This document shows positions 52,291 through 63,525 of a stretch of 64,000 bases of DNA, piece by piece. The position numbers and the translations under genes were made by a program. Position 1 is the stretch's first letter. Every line of letters starts with the position of its first letter. The notes beneath the pieces were generated by a model. The model ran no database searches. It had not been told where the DNA came from and was given only the letters and a program-made list of their open reading frames with translations. Origin of the DNA: Paracyclopina nana (taxonomy: Eukaryota > Arthropoda > Copepoda > Cyclopoida > Cyclopettidae); assembly GCA_019096065.1 (NCBI GenBank), contig JAGUCH010000009.1, positions 3,172,001-3,236,000 of the forward strand, in the 5' to 3' direction.

Positions 52291-52559
52291 TTCGATTAGT
52301 TCCATGGAATATGAGGGGCACTAAATTACTTAAAATCCCTCAACTTTGATTCGAGGTTCATTAAGTATTTGATATCCCCCAAAATGCTTAGAAAGAACTG
52401 TGACATAAAAGAGCTGATCGGTAAACTGTGTTATAACGCGAGGAAATCGTATTACTGTATATAAATGATTTGAGCTCCTGCGAGGACTGAGCTGCATCAT
52501 AAAACATCCCCGATATGCAATTTCTTAGCACGCTACAACGGACAACTGGTCAAAATCGA

Positions 52560-54300
52560 ACTAGTTTTCTTATCTTTGCCCGTGATCTTCCCAATATTTA
52601 GCCGGACCACCCGTGATGTTGACTTGGAAAAAAATCGTCAACATGTTGCTTTAGCCGAGCAAACCACGCGAACGCGGGATGAGCAACGCCTACGCGATTT
52701 TTTTCGCCGTCGTCCTCATCTGGCTTTTTACGACCATTACGCATCCAAAGCTCAACGAAGAAGAAGATTTTATGAAGACCCGCGCACGCCGCGGGGACAC
52801 CTGCGGATTGTGGGCTGCCTGGAAAACCTTCTAAAATCCGATCCACTTTTGTCCGTTGCCAATGTCACGCATGAAAGCTTCGGTTTCCCCCCCGACATCT
52901 TGACGCGCACGTGGAGGAGCAAATCCTGGCAAAAACCGATTTCCAAAATCAAAAAATCAAAATCCACCGTTTTACGCTCCGATGGCCCAGTGTGCGCGAG
53001 CGGGCCGGAAATCCCGGGATGCATGCGCTACCCTTGTAACGCTAATAATGGGAGAAAACCGTTGCGGATTGCGTTGCTTCTTCCACACATAAAGCATACG
53101 GACTGACATGTCATCCCATTTATGGCTTTGCTCTCGCCTCCTTCGTTCGCATAAGGGCATCTACTAGCAATAGTATACTACCAATGCAGCCTGGCAGGTG
53201 AAAAGCTCTGAATTTCTCCTTTGAAAACCCTTTGGCCAGCGCAACGCCTCGACGATGTTTTCCGCTGACCAAATCGGGACATCAACTTAAAAGTTATAAT
53301 CACGATAACGAGCTCATTGGCATTTTTAGCCCGAGTTGCATTAGGTCGCGCGAGCCGCCGCGCGCACAATATAGCCCGTATGTATACGTATATGCTACGC
53401 TCTATAAGGTTCGTTTGAGTCCGCAGTTGCTAGTTGGTGGCTGGATGGAGTCCGGTGCGCTCACGTTGAAATAAGCGCACGATCTCCGCATCATGCGCGA
53501 TTTGACACCAACGACATTTTCACCGAAAGTGATCATCATCCGCATCTGGACGGGATTTGCTCGCGTTTCCGTTGACCGGCGTGAATGACCCCTTTTATTT
53601 TCGGGTAAGCAAATAAATGTCGCGCGTTTTTACGTGGCGTTTTTTTAGCTTTTTCCCCCACAAACGCTCGGTGTTGTTAAAAGTCTTGGAGAACAAAGGT
53701 GTCGGGAAAGATGATCGGGCGAACGCCCACGCGAAAATTCAATGCGCATCAGCCAAATGCGTTGCCAGCTTCTTTAGGCGCGTTCAAGGTCGTTTTTACT
53801 AATTTCTTGACCCGAATGATTTTGACCCGCAGCGAAACGCCAGGACAATGGTAAAAAAGCGACGTGGACGCGCGTATGGAGCTCCCGAGTCCGGAAGTTT
53901 TTTTTAAGTTAGCGCACTGCACTGTGGGCGGTAGACTCTTTAAAATGCCCGAAATAATTATTTTAGCGCGGTGACAATTCAAAAATGAGCGCCTCGTCAA
54001 AGATGCGAAAGCGAGCCTTTTTCCAATGATTCACCCCAGAGTGAAGGGCTGGCATTGACCGTCGCCATGTCTCCGTATAATGCCATTATGTGAGCAAGGT
54101 TCCAACTCTCATCATGGCGAAATGGACTCGGTTAAAAGGCCTCATCAATGGGTATATTGCCTCGTTTAAGCATGTCGTGAAATCGATGCTTACAACGCCA
54201 AGCGATCGCAAACAGCCTTGGTAGAATGTTGGGAGACGTCAAATCAACGGAGATTATGCGACGCGTGAAAACGCCAATTTTGCTCGTTGAGCCACCAAAA
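52560..54300. other. CpG-rich gene-poor stretch with an ATG-less open frame
   Basis: This stretch has far more CpG dinucleotides than the AT-rich DNA on either side. A plus-strand frame stays open from about 52576 to 53106 (about 176 codons, Arg-rich) but lacks an early ATG and matches no family I know. It may be a 5' exon or promoter area of an unseen gene, or simply compositionally distinct DNA. Confidence 0.35.
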
Positions 54301-55414
54301 GTGTCCTGAATGATGATGCAGTCTGATGTTACAGTTTTTCGAGCTTGGCACGCACAAAAAGTTATGCATCATCTCGAGCACCTTGAATTTTTCCAGTCAT
54401 GGCAAACTAGCTACTCAAAAAAAAAACTTTTGTAAGCGTACATTAGCCGTCCCTGGCATCATTATTGCCATTGATTTTTCATGCAGCCACAATCAACAAG
54501 CCATTTTCAATGAAAATATGCTTTTAGGCGCGCATAACTTCAACAGTGGATGAACCGATGTTTCGAGCATATAATGGGAATGGATAATTTTGGGATTTTT
54601 GGGTTGCGTTGAATTCAATGGTTGGCCCTTTTATTAGCATTTTACGGCAGTCCGTTGTTGTGGGTGGATGAGTGAATATTCTACAGCATCTCCACCCAAC
54701 CAACAGAATTGACAAGCATGCAAACAGATGTGAATTTCAAACCGGTTGCTGGCTAAATCCAAGCTAAATAACTTCATCTGCTCGGCTGCAAAAAATGGCC
54801 AAGAAATCCATGCTACATCTTGCATAAGGTCACTTCCTCGTTCGTTTTTGCTGAGCGTGCTCAGTGCGCGCAATTGCATTCCTGGGCTAATTAAGGCTTG
54901 GAAATGGTAGTCTTGATTATGCTGACAAGGGCCATTCTGAGGTCCTCCAGGAGCTGCAAAGTGCTCAATTGACACAATAATAAATGTCCTTGCCAAATAT
55001 GGACTCGCATTATATTGGTCATCAGCGGAACGGTTTTCACTTTAGCCCCGCACATGTTGAAAACTAGCTGGGTACAAAAATTCCTGCTCGTCTGCAATAG
55101 CGAGATTTATGGGCATCTCTATACCAATCCGACAATGCTTGCATAAGCCAAACTTATTATACTGATGCAGTTTTCACCCTTGAAAAAGTGCTTGACGGCC
55201 ACCTCAAAGCAGCTAATTCAAAGTCAGCACAACAACCCATTCCTCCTTGTCATTCTTGATTTACGTAGGAAATTGACTGGTTACTGTTATTCTACTCGAT
55301 CGCAGCGACGGCTAAGAATAAATGCGTATAAGTAGTTGATATAATGAATTTTTGGCCCTTTTGCAGGCTCCTTGCAAATGATGCTCAGCTATAAAAAATC
55401 CCACACACGAGGTA
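54301..55414. other. Intergenic, upstream of zinc-finger gene
   Basis: AT-rich again. A pyrimidine-rich acceptor (CCCTTTTGCAG, about 55365) lies 50 bp before the zinc-finger ATG and suggests a 5' UTR intron whose leader exon I could not place. No coding sequence is supported. Confidence 0.35.
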
Positions 55415-57085
55415 ATGATGTCTAGCTTGGCTCCAGTTCCTGCGCCGAGAACTCCAAAAGGCCGTGAAGTAGCGAGGACGAATTTGGAAGCTGCATCTGC
55501 TGCAGAAAACAAGACTGATCTCAGCAGACTGGAGCGAATCCTGATGGCTTCCAGAAAGGAAGATTTGAATCTGGCTGCCCTCATATCCGCCGTGGAAAGA
55601 GACATTTGGTACATGGAGCAGCTCGAGTCGAATCCGAGCAGTTTGCGACGGAAAAACAGCCCAGACGAGCTTCCCTTTCCCATCACTGATGAGCTGCTCA
55701 AGTTGCCTGGGTACAAGCCACGACTGGCAAAGCTTGAGCAGCAGGAAGCGTCGTTTCCAGAGCTGCCTCCAAAAAGCCGCCAAAGGAGACATTCTGACTC
55801 TGTGGCGACTTTGACAGATTCTGGCTCATCCATCATCCTTGATGCTCCTCAAGAGAGGTACCAGCCAAAAAACTAACATACTTACTTATTTTTTAATTTT
55901 CTTCATAAAAGGAAACTATCTTCACCTGCAATGATGCCAAGGAGACCGGCTCCAGATCCGCCATCTTCAGAGACATCTTTTGAGTCGGATTCAGAGTCAT
56001 CGGTGCTCAAACGACTCAATTGCCCCCTATGTGTGCAAACTTTCGGCTACAGCTTCGGCCTGGAGTGCCACGTTTTGTCAGTGCATCAAGATGACTTGCA
56101 GTTGATCCGTGATGGTGGACACTTGTCCTTGAACAATTCGTGCTATGGCTGCCTATGCTGTGCAGCTCAGTTTTTCAAGCTGGATATTCTAGTCAGACAC
56201 ATCATTGAGTTCCACAAGGATTTCCTCATCAGTTCCCTCAACCATGGCAGGGAGTTCTTGCTGGATCATTTCCAGGACTCCTTTGGGGCCAGCTTGAAGC
56301 GCCATTTTGATTGTCAATTTTGCGGCCAAAAGTTTCTGAGGAGGCATTTGAAGCTTTTCCTAGCGCACCTTGAGCAGAGACATGTCCAAGATTTGGAGGT
56401 TTTTTTGCAAGACTCTGACATGGTGCTGGTCAACGTGAGCAATATTGAAAACATTGAGGTGAAACTGCTGCATAGCCTGAGCTTGAAGGTGCGAATTGTG
56501 CAGAGCACTCCACCAGCTGCCGTTAGTGCAAAACGACGCAGCGTGAGTGCTCAGAGAGTGAAAAGTGACAGAAATCCCATGCTGGATCAGTCCTTGGTCA
56601 ATGACCATCAGTACATGTCTCCAATGCATCTTTATGAGGTGATTGCAAGCCCTCCTCCGATCATCCACTCAAATTCGACCTTATCTACCATGAAGAGGAT
56701 CAAAAAGCGGCTCAAAAGATCAGAATCGAACCACGCAGACTCGTCCACTCGTCGTCCCACTCGTTCCCCAGTGACTCGCACGCTGACCTACCAAGGCATA
56801 CCTCAACCTGATCCTAATTCTGACGATGACAAGAGAACCAGCACCAGCTCTTCCAACCCCGATGTTCCAACTCAGCACTTGTTCAAGTGCAACCTGTGTG
56901 AAATTGCATTTGCAGAGAATGCATTTTTGCTGACACATTTGAAGAACAAGCATCGATCTACAGTGAGCAGGGCACTGAGGCCTCAGTTCAGCTGTGGTGC
57001 ATGCCCAGCAAAATTCTTTAAAAACAGCTTTTTGGTCAAGCATTGTGAATGTCATGGGTACAATCATCCTAAGCGCTTGCGCTAA
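55415..57085 (+). CDS. C2H2 zinc-finger protein with five fingers
   Basis: Probable nuclear DNA- or RNA-binding protein, 538 residues, exons 55415..55857 and 55912..57085 joined in phase 2. The N-terminal 150 residues are Ser/Pro/charge-rich without a recognised domain. Five C2H2-type fingers follow. Three are clustered near residues 175-325 (CPLCVQTFGYSFGLECHVLS with VH; CLCCAAQFFKLDILVRHIIE with FH; CQFCGQKFLRRHLKLFLAHL with EQRH). After a long basic, serine-rich linker come two at the C-terminus (CNLCEIAFAENAFLLTHLKN with KH; CGACPAKFFKNSFLVKHCEC with H). Linkers are not TGEKP-like, so it is not a classical KRAB/Krueppel array. The stop codon overlaps an AATAAA poly(A) signal (TAAATAAAG at 57083), implying a very short 3' UTR. 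I do not recognise an orthologue. Confidence 0.85.
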
Positions 57086-57239
57086 ATAAAGATAATAATA
57101 ATAATAAAAAACTCGCGAAAAAACCCAAAATTGATCGAGCTTAAATCCTCACTATCTGGAGCCGTGATTGGATTGATTATCATCCCGGTAATAATTTTGC
57201 ATGTGACTCAAGCCTCAAGAGGCTTTTTACGCCACGCGC

Positions 57240-58360
57240 TCACGAAAAAAGCCATAATGACATAAGCAACGAAAAAATCCACTTCTGGTATACTCCCACT
57301 ATTTCGCTATTACCCAGTCCTGGATTATCATCAGGGGGAGATGCTCCGCCTGTCACAAGCATATGTGTGCTGTTCAAGGCAATGCTCGCACATCCATCTC
57401 TTTTGTGCCTCATTGTCGCCATGATATTAGATGTTCCTCGAAGGCGGCAAGCGTTGAATCCGTTGCCTCCGCAGAAGAAGACATGTTTATCCTGGAGGAC
57501 CTCAGCGCAAATCCCATTAAATTCCGTTGCGGCGTGCAATGGATTGCCGGAGCAAAATGGCCCATCGGCTTCAACAGGCAACACAGCATCTCCGCCATAG
57601 CCCAGGTCTACGAGCAGCCTTCCTGGAGAATTTAGAGCAACAAACTTAATTTCTACAGGATCGGTATTTTCTTGAGGGATGTTCGGCTTTGATGAATTGA
57701 TATTTTACATAATGTACAGATGGATGGACTCACTCTTTTTCTGGTAAATGCGCACTACGCTCCCGTTCAGGTTAGTTTGCAGAGGAGTTGCCAATCTTTC
57801 GTTTCCGCCGAAGTAGCACATCTTGCTAAAAGGGTTGAAGACGTAGAGGCTGCAGTCGGGCTCAAAGTCACATTTAAACAGGCAATCCAGGTCCGTTGAA
57901 GCTTGCGAATCCGAAGCTACCTTTGATTGCCATCCATGCAGTGCAGAGCTGTTGTGGCGGTCGTACTCTAATTCCCTACGTTCTTCAAGTTTGACTGAAA
58001 AAAGGAATTTTGATTGAATGGCTCGAGTTGCTTTTATAAGCGGCTTAAAAAAATAGTACTTATTGCCACGTGAAGACCGACATCAATTTGTGGAGGGGTG
58101 CTGATGATATTATTGCTAGTTGCTCCCAAATCAACCAAAAGGCAACTCTCAAGGTCCTTTTGTAGATTGAAGCCATCGCACTGGACAGTGGCACTGCAAA
58201 AGGCCCCACATTCGATAACTGATCTCACATTGCTGATCTCCTTGAATACAATGCGAGGCAGTTCAACAGCTGGCAAAGTAAACTTTTTGAAAAAGTGGGC
58301 ATCAGCTTTGGAAGCGTGCAGCAAGACAGCAAGGACTTTTATTGTTGTAATAAGCAGCAT
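57240..58360 (-). CDS. Secreted protein with PAN/apple-like and kelch-like segments
   Basis: Three exons, 58360..58060, 57994..57734 and 57652..57240, all joined in phase 1, give 324 residues. The ATG at 58360 starts a hydrophobic signal peptide (LLITTIKVLAVLLHASKADA); an in-frame ATG at 58465 would put 35 charged residues before it and is less likely. Two cysteine-patterned segments follow (ECGAFCSATVQCDGFNLQ... CLLVDLG; DCLFKCDFEPDCSLYVFNPF... MCYFGG), each like a PAN/apple domain. The last exon has a kelch-like stretch (FFCGGNGFNACR... MATMRHKRDGCASIALNSTH, then MLVTGG). Only about one to two kelch blades are present, too few for a propeller, and the end is hydrophobic (WIFSLLMSLWLFS). It ends tail to tail with the zinc-finger gene, 154 bp apart. 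The gene could be a shortened family member. Function unknown. Confidence 0.6.
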
Positions 58361-60947
58361 TTTTCGTTTGCTGTACTGTGTTTGCCAATGAGCAGTCGTC
58401 AAACGAATGGAAAGTTTCCAAAAAATGTGCTCAGGTTTACGAGGCCTTTCTCTCCTTTCAGTCATTGCTCTAGTGTATTGTCACAGCCATATAGCTATGT
58501 AAAATAAGTTTAATTTTCTTTTCTATGACTCGAGACAAGCAAAAGTCCAACGCTTTTGCAATACATTAAAGCTAATATGCATAGATTGTCCCATAGAAAC
58601 CTGATTCACTCCACTTTCGGGTATTTTAGGGATGACTTTATTTAATCATCAATTTTGGTCCCACCAAATCAGTTCCAGCCTTTGGACGCCTTATTGATTC
58701 GGTACATGTAAAGTATGAACGCTAAATATCAATCGATTATTACACATTAATACAAAAAAGGTCAATTGGCGTTTACCCCTAGCTGTTTCCCATCGACCAT
58801 TTGACCCATTAGCACGTATATGTCCCCTTTTGTCAATTTTTAAAGCTATGTGTGCTATTTGCAATAAGGCTGGAGTACATGTTCAGGGGCCATCGGACAG
58901 GGGCAATAATCATGCAACCAATAAATGAAAAGCAGTACATAGAATGGACGTGCATGGGAATATTTAGAGCGGAATGCGATTTGTTTTAGAAAGATATGTG
59001 TACTGCTAAGTTTACTATAGTATTTAGGCCATGTTCAACTGCAAAGTATCTCGCTGAGTATCAAAGCGAAAAATTTGTTGAACTTGCTTAAAAGTACGAC
59101 ATGATTTATCTTTTCTTCCAATTTTTTTTTATATTGCAATTTTTTAAAAAAGTAGCTATTAAAATATCGGGTCATATACTGCCTCTAATTATATATTTTT
59201 ACGTCCTTATGAAATATATCATTTAATTGAACAATAGTTAGAGTGTGTGCATTTGAAGTAAACCAGTGCAACACACCTATTTTATATAGCAAAAAACTAA
59301 ATTGGCCGGCCCTAAAGCAAATGCTTTTAAATAATTTGGTCTCTAATGGACTGCAAGTATTGGAGACGGAATCCTTAATGCAAATCAATTTGGCCCTCCA
59401 TAATACAGAAACTTTAAAGTATCATTAAAAAGTCACATCAAACTATTTTGTGCTTCCAAAGAATATTCGTAATTCTATGACAACAATGACTATAAAAAGT
59501 TCGTAATGGACTAATCACACCAATTACTTGCATTACCCTTTGATTACATTTACATTCTTGCATTACCTCTGCTTGCGCGCGGTTTTGCCTTATATGGAAC
59601 GTAATGGCGCATATTATGCGTAATATTATTTTTATTGATTTTATTGACATGAAAGTACTAATCACTCTTCCAATTCGCGAAAATTATATTTCAAGCACGC
59701 GGCAATTTTTTCGTGAAATCGCAACATAATATTTCAACATATCACCGAACCTTGAGCTACGCACGTCATTGTTTTCTCAGTTTCTCCGCTCGGCCAGAGA
59801 TCAGCAAAAATCTGTCGAATCTGGACGTTTCAGCCAAATTGGCGATTTTGAGTATTTTCATTGAGGCTGTATCCGAAAATTGTTGGCCGGAAAAAAGAGA
59901 AAAACCTGGCACCACTATAAATCAGGCTCAGTCTTGATTGCAACTCGGTCTAGCAATTGCCAATTGCCCGAACTGTGTCTTTCCAGTGATTTTTTACTCT
60001 TTGTTGTGGCTGGAGAAGACAGTGAAAAATCCCAGAGGCTTTTTAGAAGGTAAGCGGCCTTTTATAAGCTTAAAGTTTTGACGCGCGATGATGATAGAAA
60101 GCTTAAGTCGTTAGTGAACGAGTTAATCTTGGATTTTTGAAGGTTAATTCATGTTTTTTGGGCCAAGGGGCAATTTTTTGCCTGGCTCGAAATGGTGGTT
60201 GAATTCAGAAAAAGAGGCCATTTTGATGTTATTGTGTAGAGAATTTTATTAAGAAAACAATAATTGTGGTGGTGATGCTAAAGTTCTTTTTTACACATCA
60301 GAGGAATTTAAGTGAAAGGAAAAAAGTTTGTCAAATTTACTTTCTTGGTTTGATTTTGCGGGCTGGCTGGAAAAGTGAACCCGAGAAACTTTTATTCCAT
60401 GATGAAAATAGTTTTTTTTTTTTTTTTTTTTTTTTTTGCCGTTTCCTCTTTTTTCTGCCAACAACAACAACATTGCAAATTTCCTCGTTTTTCGTGTGCA
60501 TGTCAGGGAAAAGTAACTACACTAGCCACAACATTAGTTTTCCAGGAAAAATTTGTATGACAGATTTGATGAATTCAATTTCTTGTCATGTGGACAACAT
60601 TTATTCCAGTTAGTGCAGTTGGTGCAAAGAAAGAAATTACTCTCTCTCTTTTTTGGTTGGTCGTTTTCCACGTTTCTTCGAAGTAGATAGTAGTAGATTT
60701 TTAGTAGTTGAAGTAGAAAGGTCAGATAGTAAATTTTGCTATTTTTTCCTTTGGCCAAATTTGTTTGTTGCTAGTTAAAAATTGTTGTAGTAGAATTCAC
60801 AGAAGTATCACGTCAATTTTGTGTGTGAGTGTATATCCAGAGTCCGTTCTTTTCCATGATGAGATTTTGAAAGCTTTGGTCTGGAACAAAAAGGAGGTTG
60901 TTGATTTTGAGGCATTTGTCGCTTTTGGCTAATTATGAAGCTTACAT
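58361..60947. other. AT-rich intergenic region
   Basis: No coding exon is supported. A run of 26 T lies at 60412-60437. The last few hundred bases should contain the troponin T 3' UTR (minus strand). Confidence 0.45.
60412..60437. repeat. Poly(T) tract, 26 bases
   Basis: An uninterrupted run of 26 T, read directly. It could be the poly(A) tail of a retroposed copy on the minus strand or simple slippage; no retroposed body is recognisable beside it. Confidence 0.9.
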
Positions 60948-63525
60948 TTATTCCTCTTCCTCCTCCTCTTCCTCTTCCTCCTCTTCTTCCTCCTCCTCTT
61001 CTTCCTCTTCTTCTTCCTCCTCTTCCTCAGCCTCCACAGGAGCCTCAGCACCTCCCTCCTCGTCGTCCTCAGGGGACTCTGGCTCTCCGGATTTCTTGCC
61101 TGGCCTCTCACCGAACCACTTAGGCAGCTTGGCTGAAAGTGAAGCAAGATTGAGCATACAATTCGTGGAAGGTGTCGTCCCCCGCAGATATCGGAATGAG
61201 TGCACCGATAATTGTGGGACAATTTGTACGAGACCAAAAAGTGATTTCAACGCACGCACAACACGCGATGATGATACCTTTCGAGCGTTTCACCCAATCC
61301 TCGTGCTTTTCCTTCCAATCTTTTTCAAGCACCTCTGAGTACAAAACGGTCCATCCCTGCAAAGCAAGAGCACACAAAAGGCACGATCAAAATTCTGCCA
61401 TTCCATAGAGTCTCTCCCCTATAAATGGCAAATTTGGGCAAAATGGTCTCTAAATTTTGCCCTGATTTCGGAAAAATACTGCAATCCCAGCTGACTTACT
61501 CTTGGGACGCTTCAACCATTCATCGTATTTCTCCTTCCACAGAGCCTGAAGGTGTTCGGCTCTGACAACCTCCCAACCCTAAGCAATAATGCCCACAATT
61601 TTGAATTCCGCTATTTTTTTCTCCCGTCCAGAATTCGAATACTGTTCGACATTTTGTACTTACACCTTCGTAGAGCTTTCGCCTGTCCTCGTAGGTCCTG
61701 GTGTCGGTTCTGCGCTCATATTTGGAATACATGCGAATCTTGGGCTGTATTTACGGGAAAAAATTGCGTGAGCAAATGCTTTTTCAGTAAATATTATCGA
61801 TATTTCACTTACGGGGTATTTGCCAGTGAGGGCCCTGAAAAATAAGAATTTCATTAATTCCAGGCATATCTTTGATTTTAAATTTTTTTTTGGTTAATTA
61901 GAGGCCTATCTTTTTGATATTATGTTTCTTCTCAAAAAGTGGCTGTTAGAATAGAGGTGTCACACGGGGTTAATATTGCAAATAAAGATCAGAAGAAGTT
62001 TTCTACTATGAGACAAGTAGCAAACTTACTCAGGATCAAGTCCTCGCTTCATTGCTTTGTGTCGCAACTGCTGCTTTTGTCTTTCCTTTAATTGTCTGAT
62101 CTAAACATTAGCCACACAGTCAAAAAAAGGGGGAAAAAGAAAAAATTATTCACCTGTGTTCTTAATTACAATTATTAGCATTATTATGGGGTGGCATAAT
62201 TGTTAAGATATTATTTTTTGCTACACTTTGAGGGCCATTTTCAATCATGGCTTTTGTCATGTTAAAACTCCATTTTTTTAGTCTTTATACTTTTGGTTGG
62301 GTGTCAAAATGTTTGAGCTTACTCAGGATCAAGACCCTTCTTCATGGCCTTCTGCCTCAGCTGTTGTTTCTGTCTCTCCTTGAGCTCTTTGAGCTTTAAA
62401 ACAAATTGATTTTTAAGGCATCATTTTTTGAAAAAAGGCAAAAAAAGCTACAAAGTTTCCCTGGAACTTTGCCAATTGCCAATTTTGAGCGTGCTTTTTT
62501 AAAGGCATAAATTATGGCATTTTGGAAATACTTACATCGTAGTCTTGTCTCTTCTGCCTCTCCTCGAGGTCGTACTTCTCAGTCTCGAGCCTGACAATGG
62601 TGTCCCACAGCTCAGCAGCCTTGTTTCTCAGCTGGTCTGAGTCCATGGATTCGACATCGAGAGGCTTGATCCTGATGGACAAGGAGATCCTCTTCTCCTC
62701 CTCGAGCTGCTCCTTGGTCTTGGTCATTTCCCTCCTGGCATCCTGGACGTTGACCATGCCACCATCGGCCTTCTTGGCACCGCCCTTGTTACCTTGACCT
62801 AATGGTAACGACCTTCAGATTCGCATTAAAGGTTTTCAACACACCAAACGACGATCACGGACATAATTTCCTCTTCATGCAGTGTTGCAAATTCTCGAGT
62901 GGATCATTTGCTCAGTTGGTTTTTCAAGCTCACTCGAGAGAGAAGTTGTGTGGCAAGTGGACGACAAAAAAACGACGAGGAAAAAAAGTGGAAGTAGCAG
63001 AAAGTGAAAAGAAAAAAAATCGGTGTAGGAACATTGAACGGATACACATGCAGTGGGTTATTTAGCCAGTGCGTACATCTGCCTTTGCGAAAAATGTTCC
63101 TTGCTGGTGAAAAAGCAGGCTTTTATGTGCCAGGAAAATAACCCATTGTGGAAAAATAGAGAAAGTTTTTAAAATGTCAGGATGTACAACCTGCTGCCTG
63201 TTGCTTCTCCTTCTGTGCTTGCATCATGGCCTGCCTTTTCTTCTCGGCCTCCTCCAGGCGTTTCCTCTTCTCTTCGGCCTCCTTGGCCTTCTTTTCGGCC
63301 TCTTCCTTGCGGAGCCTCTCCTCCTCTTCCTTCTTCTGTTGGGCGAGCTTCTTCTCTTGCTCAGCGCGGATCTCCTTGCGCTTGGCTTGCTTCTCCTTCA
63401 GCCGCTTCAACTCCTCTTCCTCCTTTGCGCGCTGCTTGCGCCATTCGTTGATGTACTCCCTCAGTTGCTCGTCCAATTCGCCTTTCTTGGCTTCCTGGCG
63501 GGCCTTCAAGAAGTTTCCATCTCCC
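60948..63525 (-). CDS. up: Troponin T, 5' end missing; two mutually exclusive exon pairs
   Basis: Tropomyosin-binding subunit of the troponin complex of striated muscle thin filaments. Exons: 63525..63191, 62798..62536, 62393..62323 or 62100..62030, 61834..61813, 61744..61664, 61578..61500 or 61356..61278, and 61132..60948. Any choice of one exon per pair keeps phase, giving about 345 residues in the window. Landmarks: LDEQLREYINEWRKQRAKEE, the long charged helix, EEEKRISLSIRIKPLDVESM, RLETEKYDLEERQKRQDYD, the troponin I/C-binding region, SKYERRTDTRTYEDRRKLYE and KLPKWFGERPGKKSGEP. The protein ends with 26 consecutive glutamates encoded by mixed GAG/GAA codons, as in other arthropod troponin T. 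The true N-terminus (acidic, usually built from small alternative exons) lies right of 63525 and probably beyond the edge; I could not join the exon-like pieces at 63727-64000. The symbol up is the Drosophila name. Confidence 0.93.
61278..61356 (-). other. Troponin T alternative exon, second pair, member 2
   Basis: 79-nt exon between TTTGCAG and GTATCA, phase 0 to 1. It encodes GWTVLYSEVLEKDWKEKHED then WVKRSK. It aligns without gaps with the exon at 61578..61500 (same length and splice phase; about half the residues identical). The last codon is completed differently from its partner: joined to the next exon it gives Ala instead of Thr. Confidence 0.82.
61500..61578 (-). other. Troponin T alternative exon, second pair, member 1
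   Basis: 79-nt exon between CTTAG and GTAAGT, phase 0 to 1. It encodes GWEVVRAEHLQALWKEKYDE then WLKRPK. It corresponds to the GGWDEISKDSNEKIWNEKKE region of Drosophila troponin T, just before the KLPKWFGERPG block. Confidence 0.82.
62030..62100 (-). other. Troponin T alternative exon, first pair, member 2
   Basis: 71-nt exon between TTTAG and GTAAGT. It encodes IRQLKERQKQQLRHKAMKRG then LDP, in phase 2. It differs from its partner in about five of 23 residues and in many silent positions, so the duplication is old and both copies are under protein-level constraint. Confidence 0.85.
62323..62393 (-). other. Troponin T alternative exon, first pair, member 1
   Basis: 71-nt exon between AAAG and GTAAGC. 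It encodes LKELKERQKQQLRQKAMKKG then LDP, ending in phase 2. It aligns residue for residue with the exon at 62100..62030 and matches Drosophila exon 10A/10B in position. As it has the same length and phase as its partner, only one can be used per transcript if the frame-linked protein is to have normal length. Confidence 0.85.

Noticed and set aside
60898-61338. Plus-strand frame with a long serine run
   Set aside because: Antisense of the poly-glutamate troponin T tail; repeat of TCC/TCT codons with no gene features.
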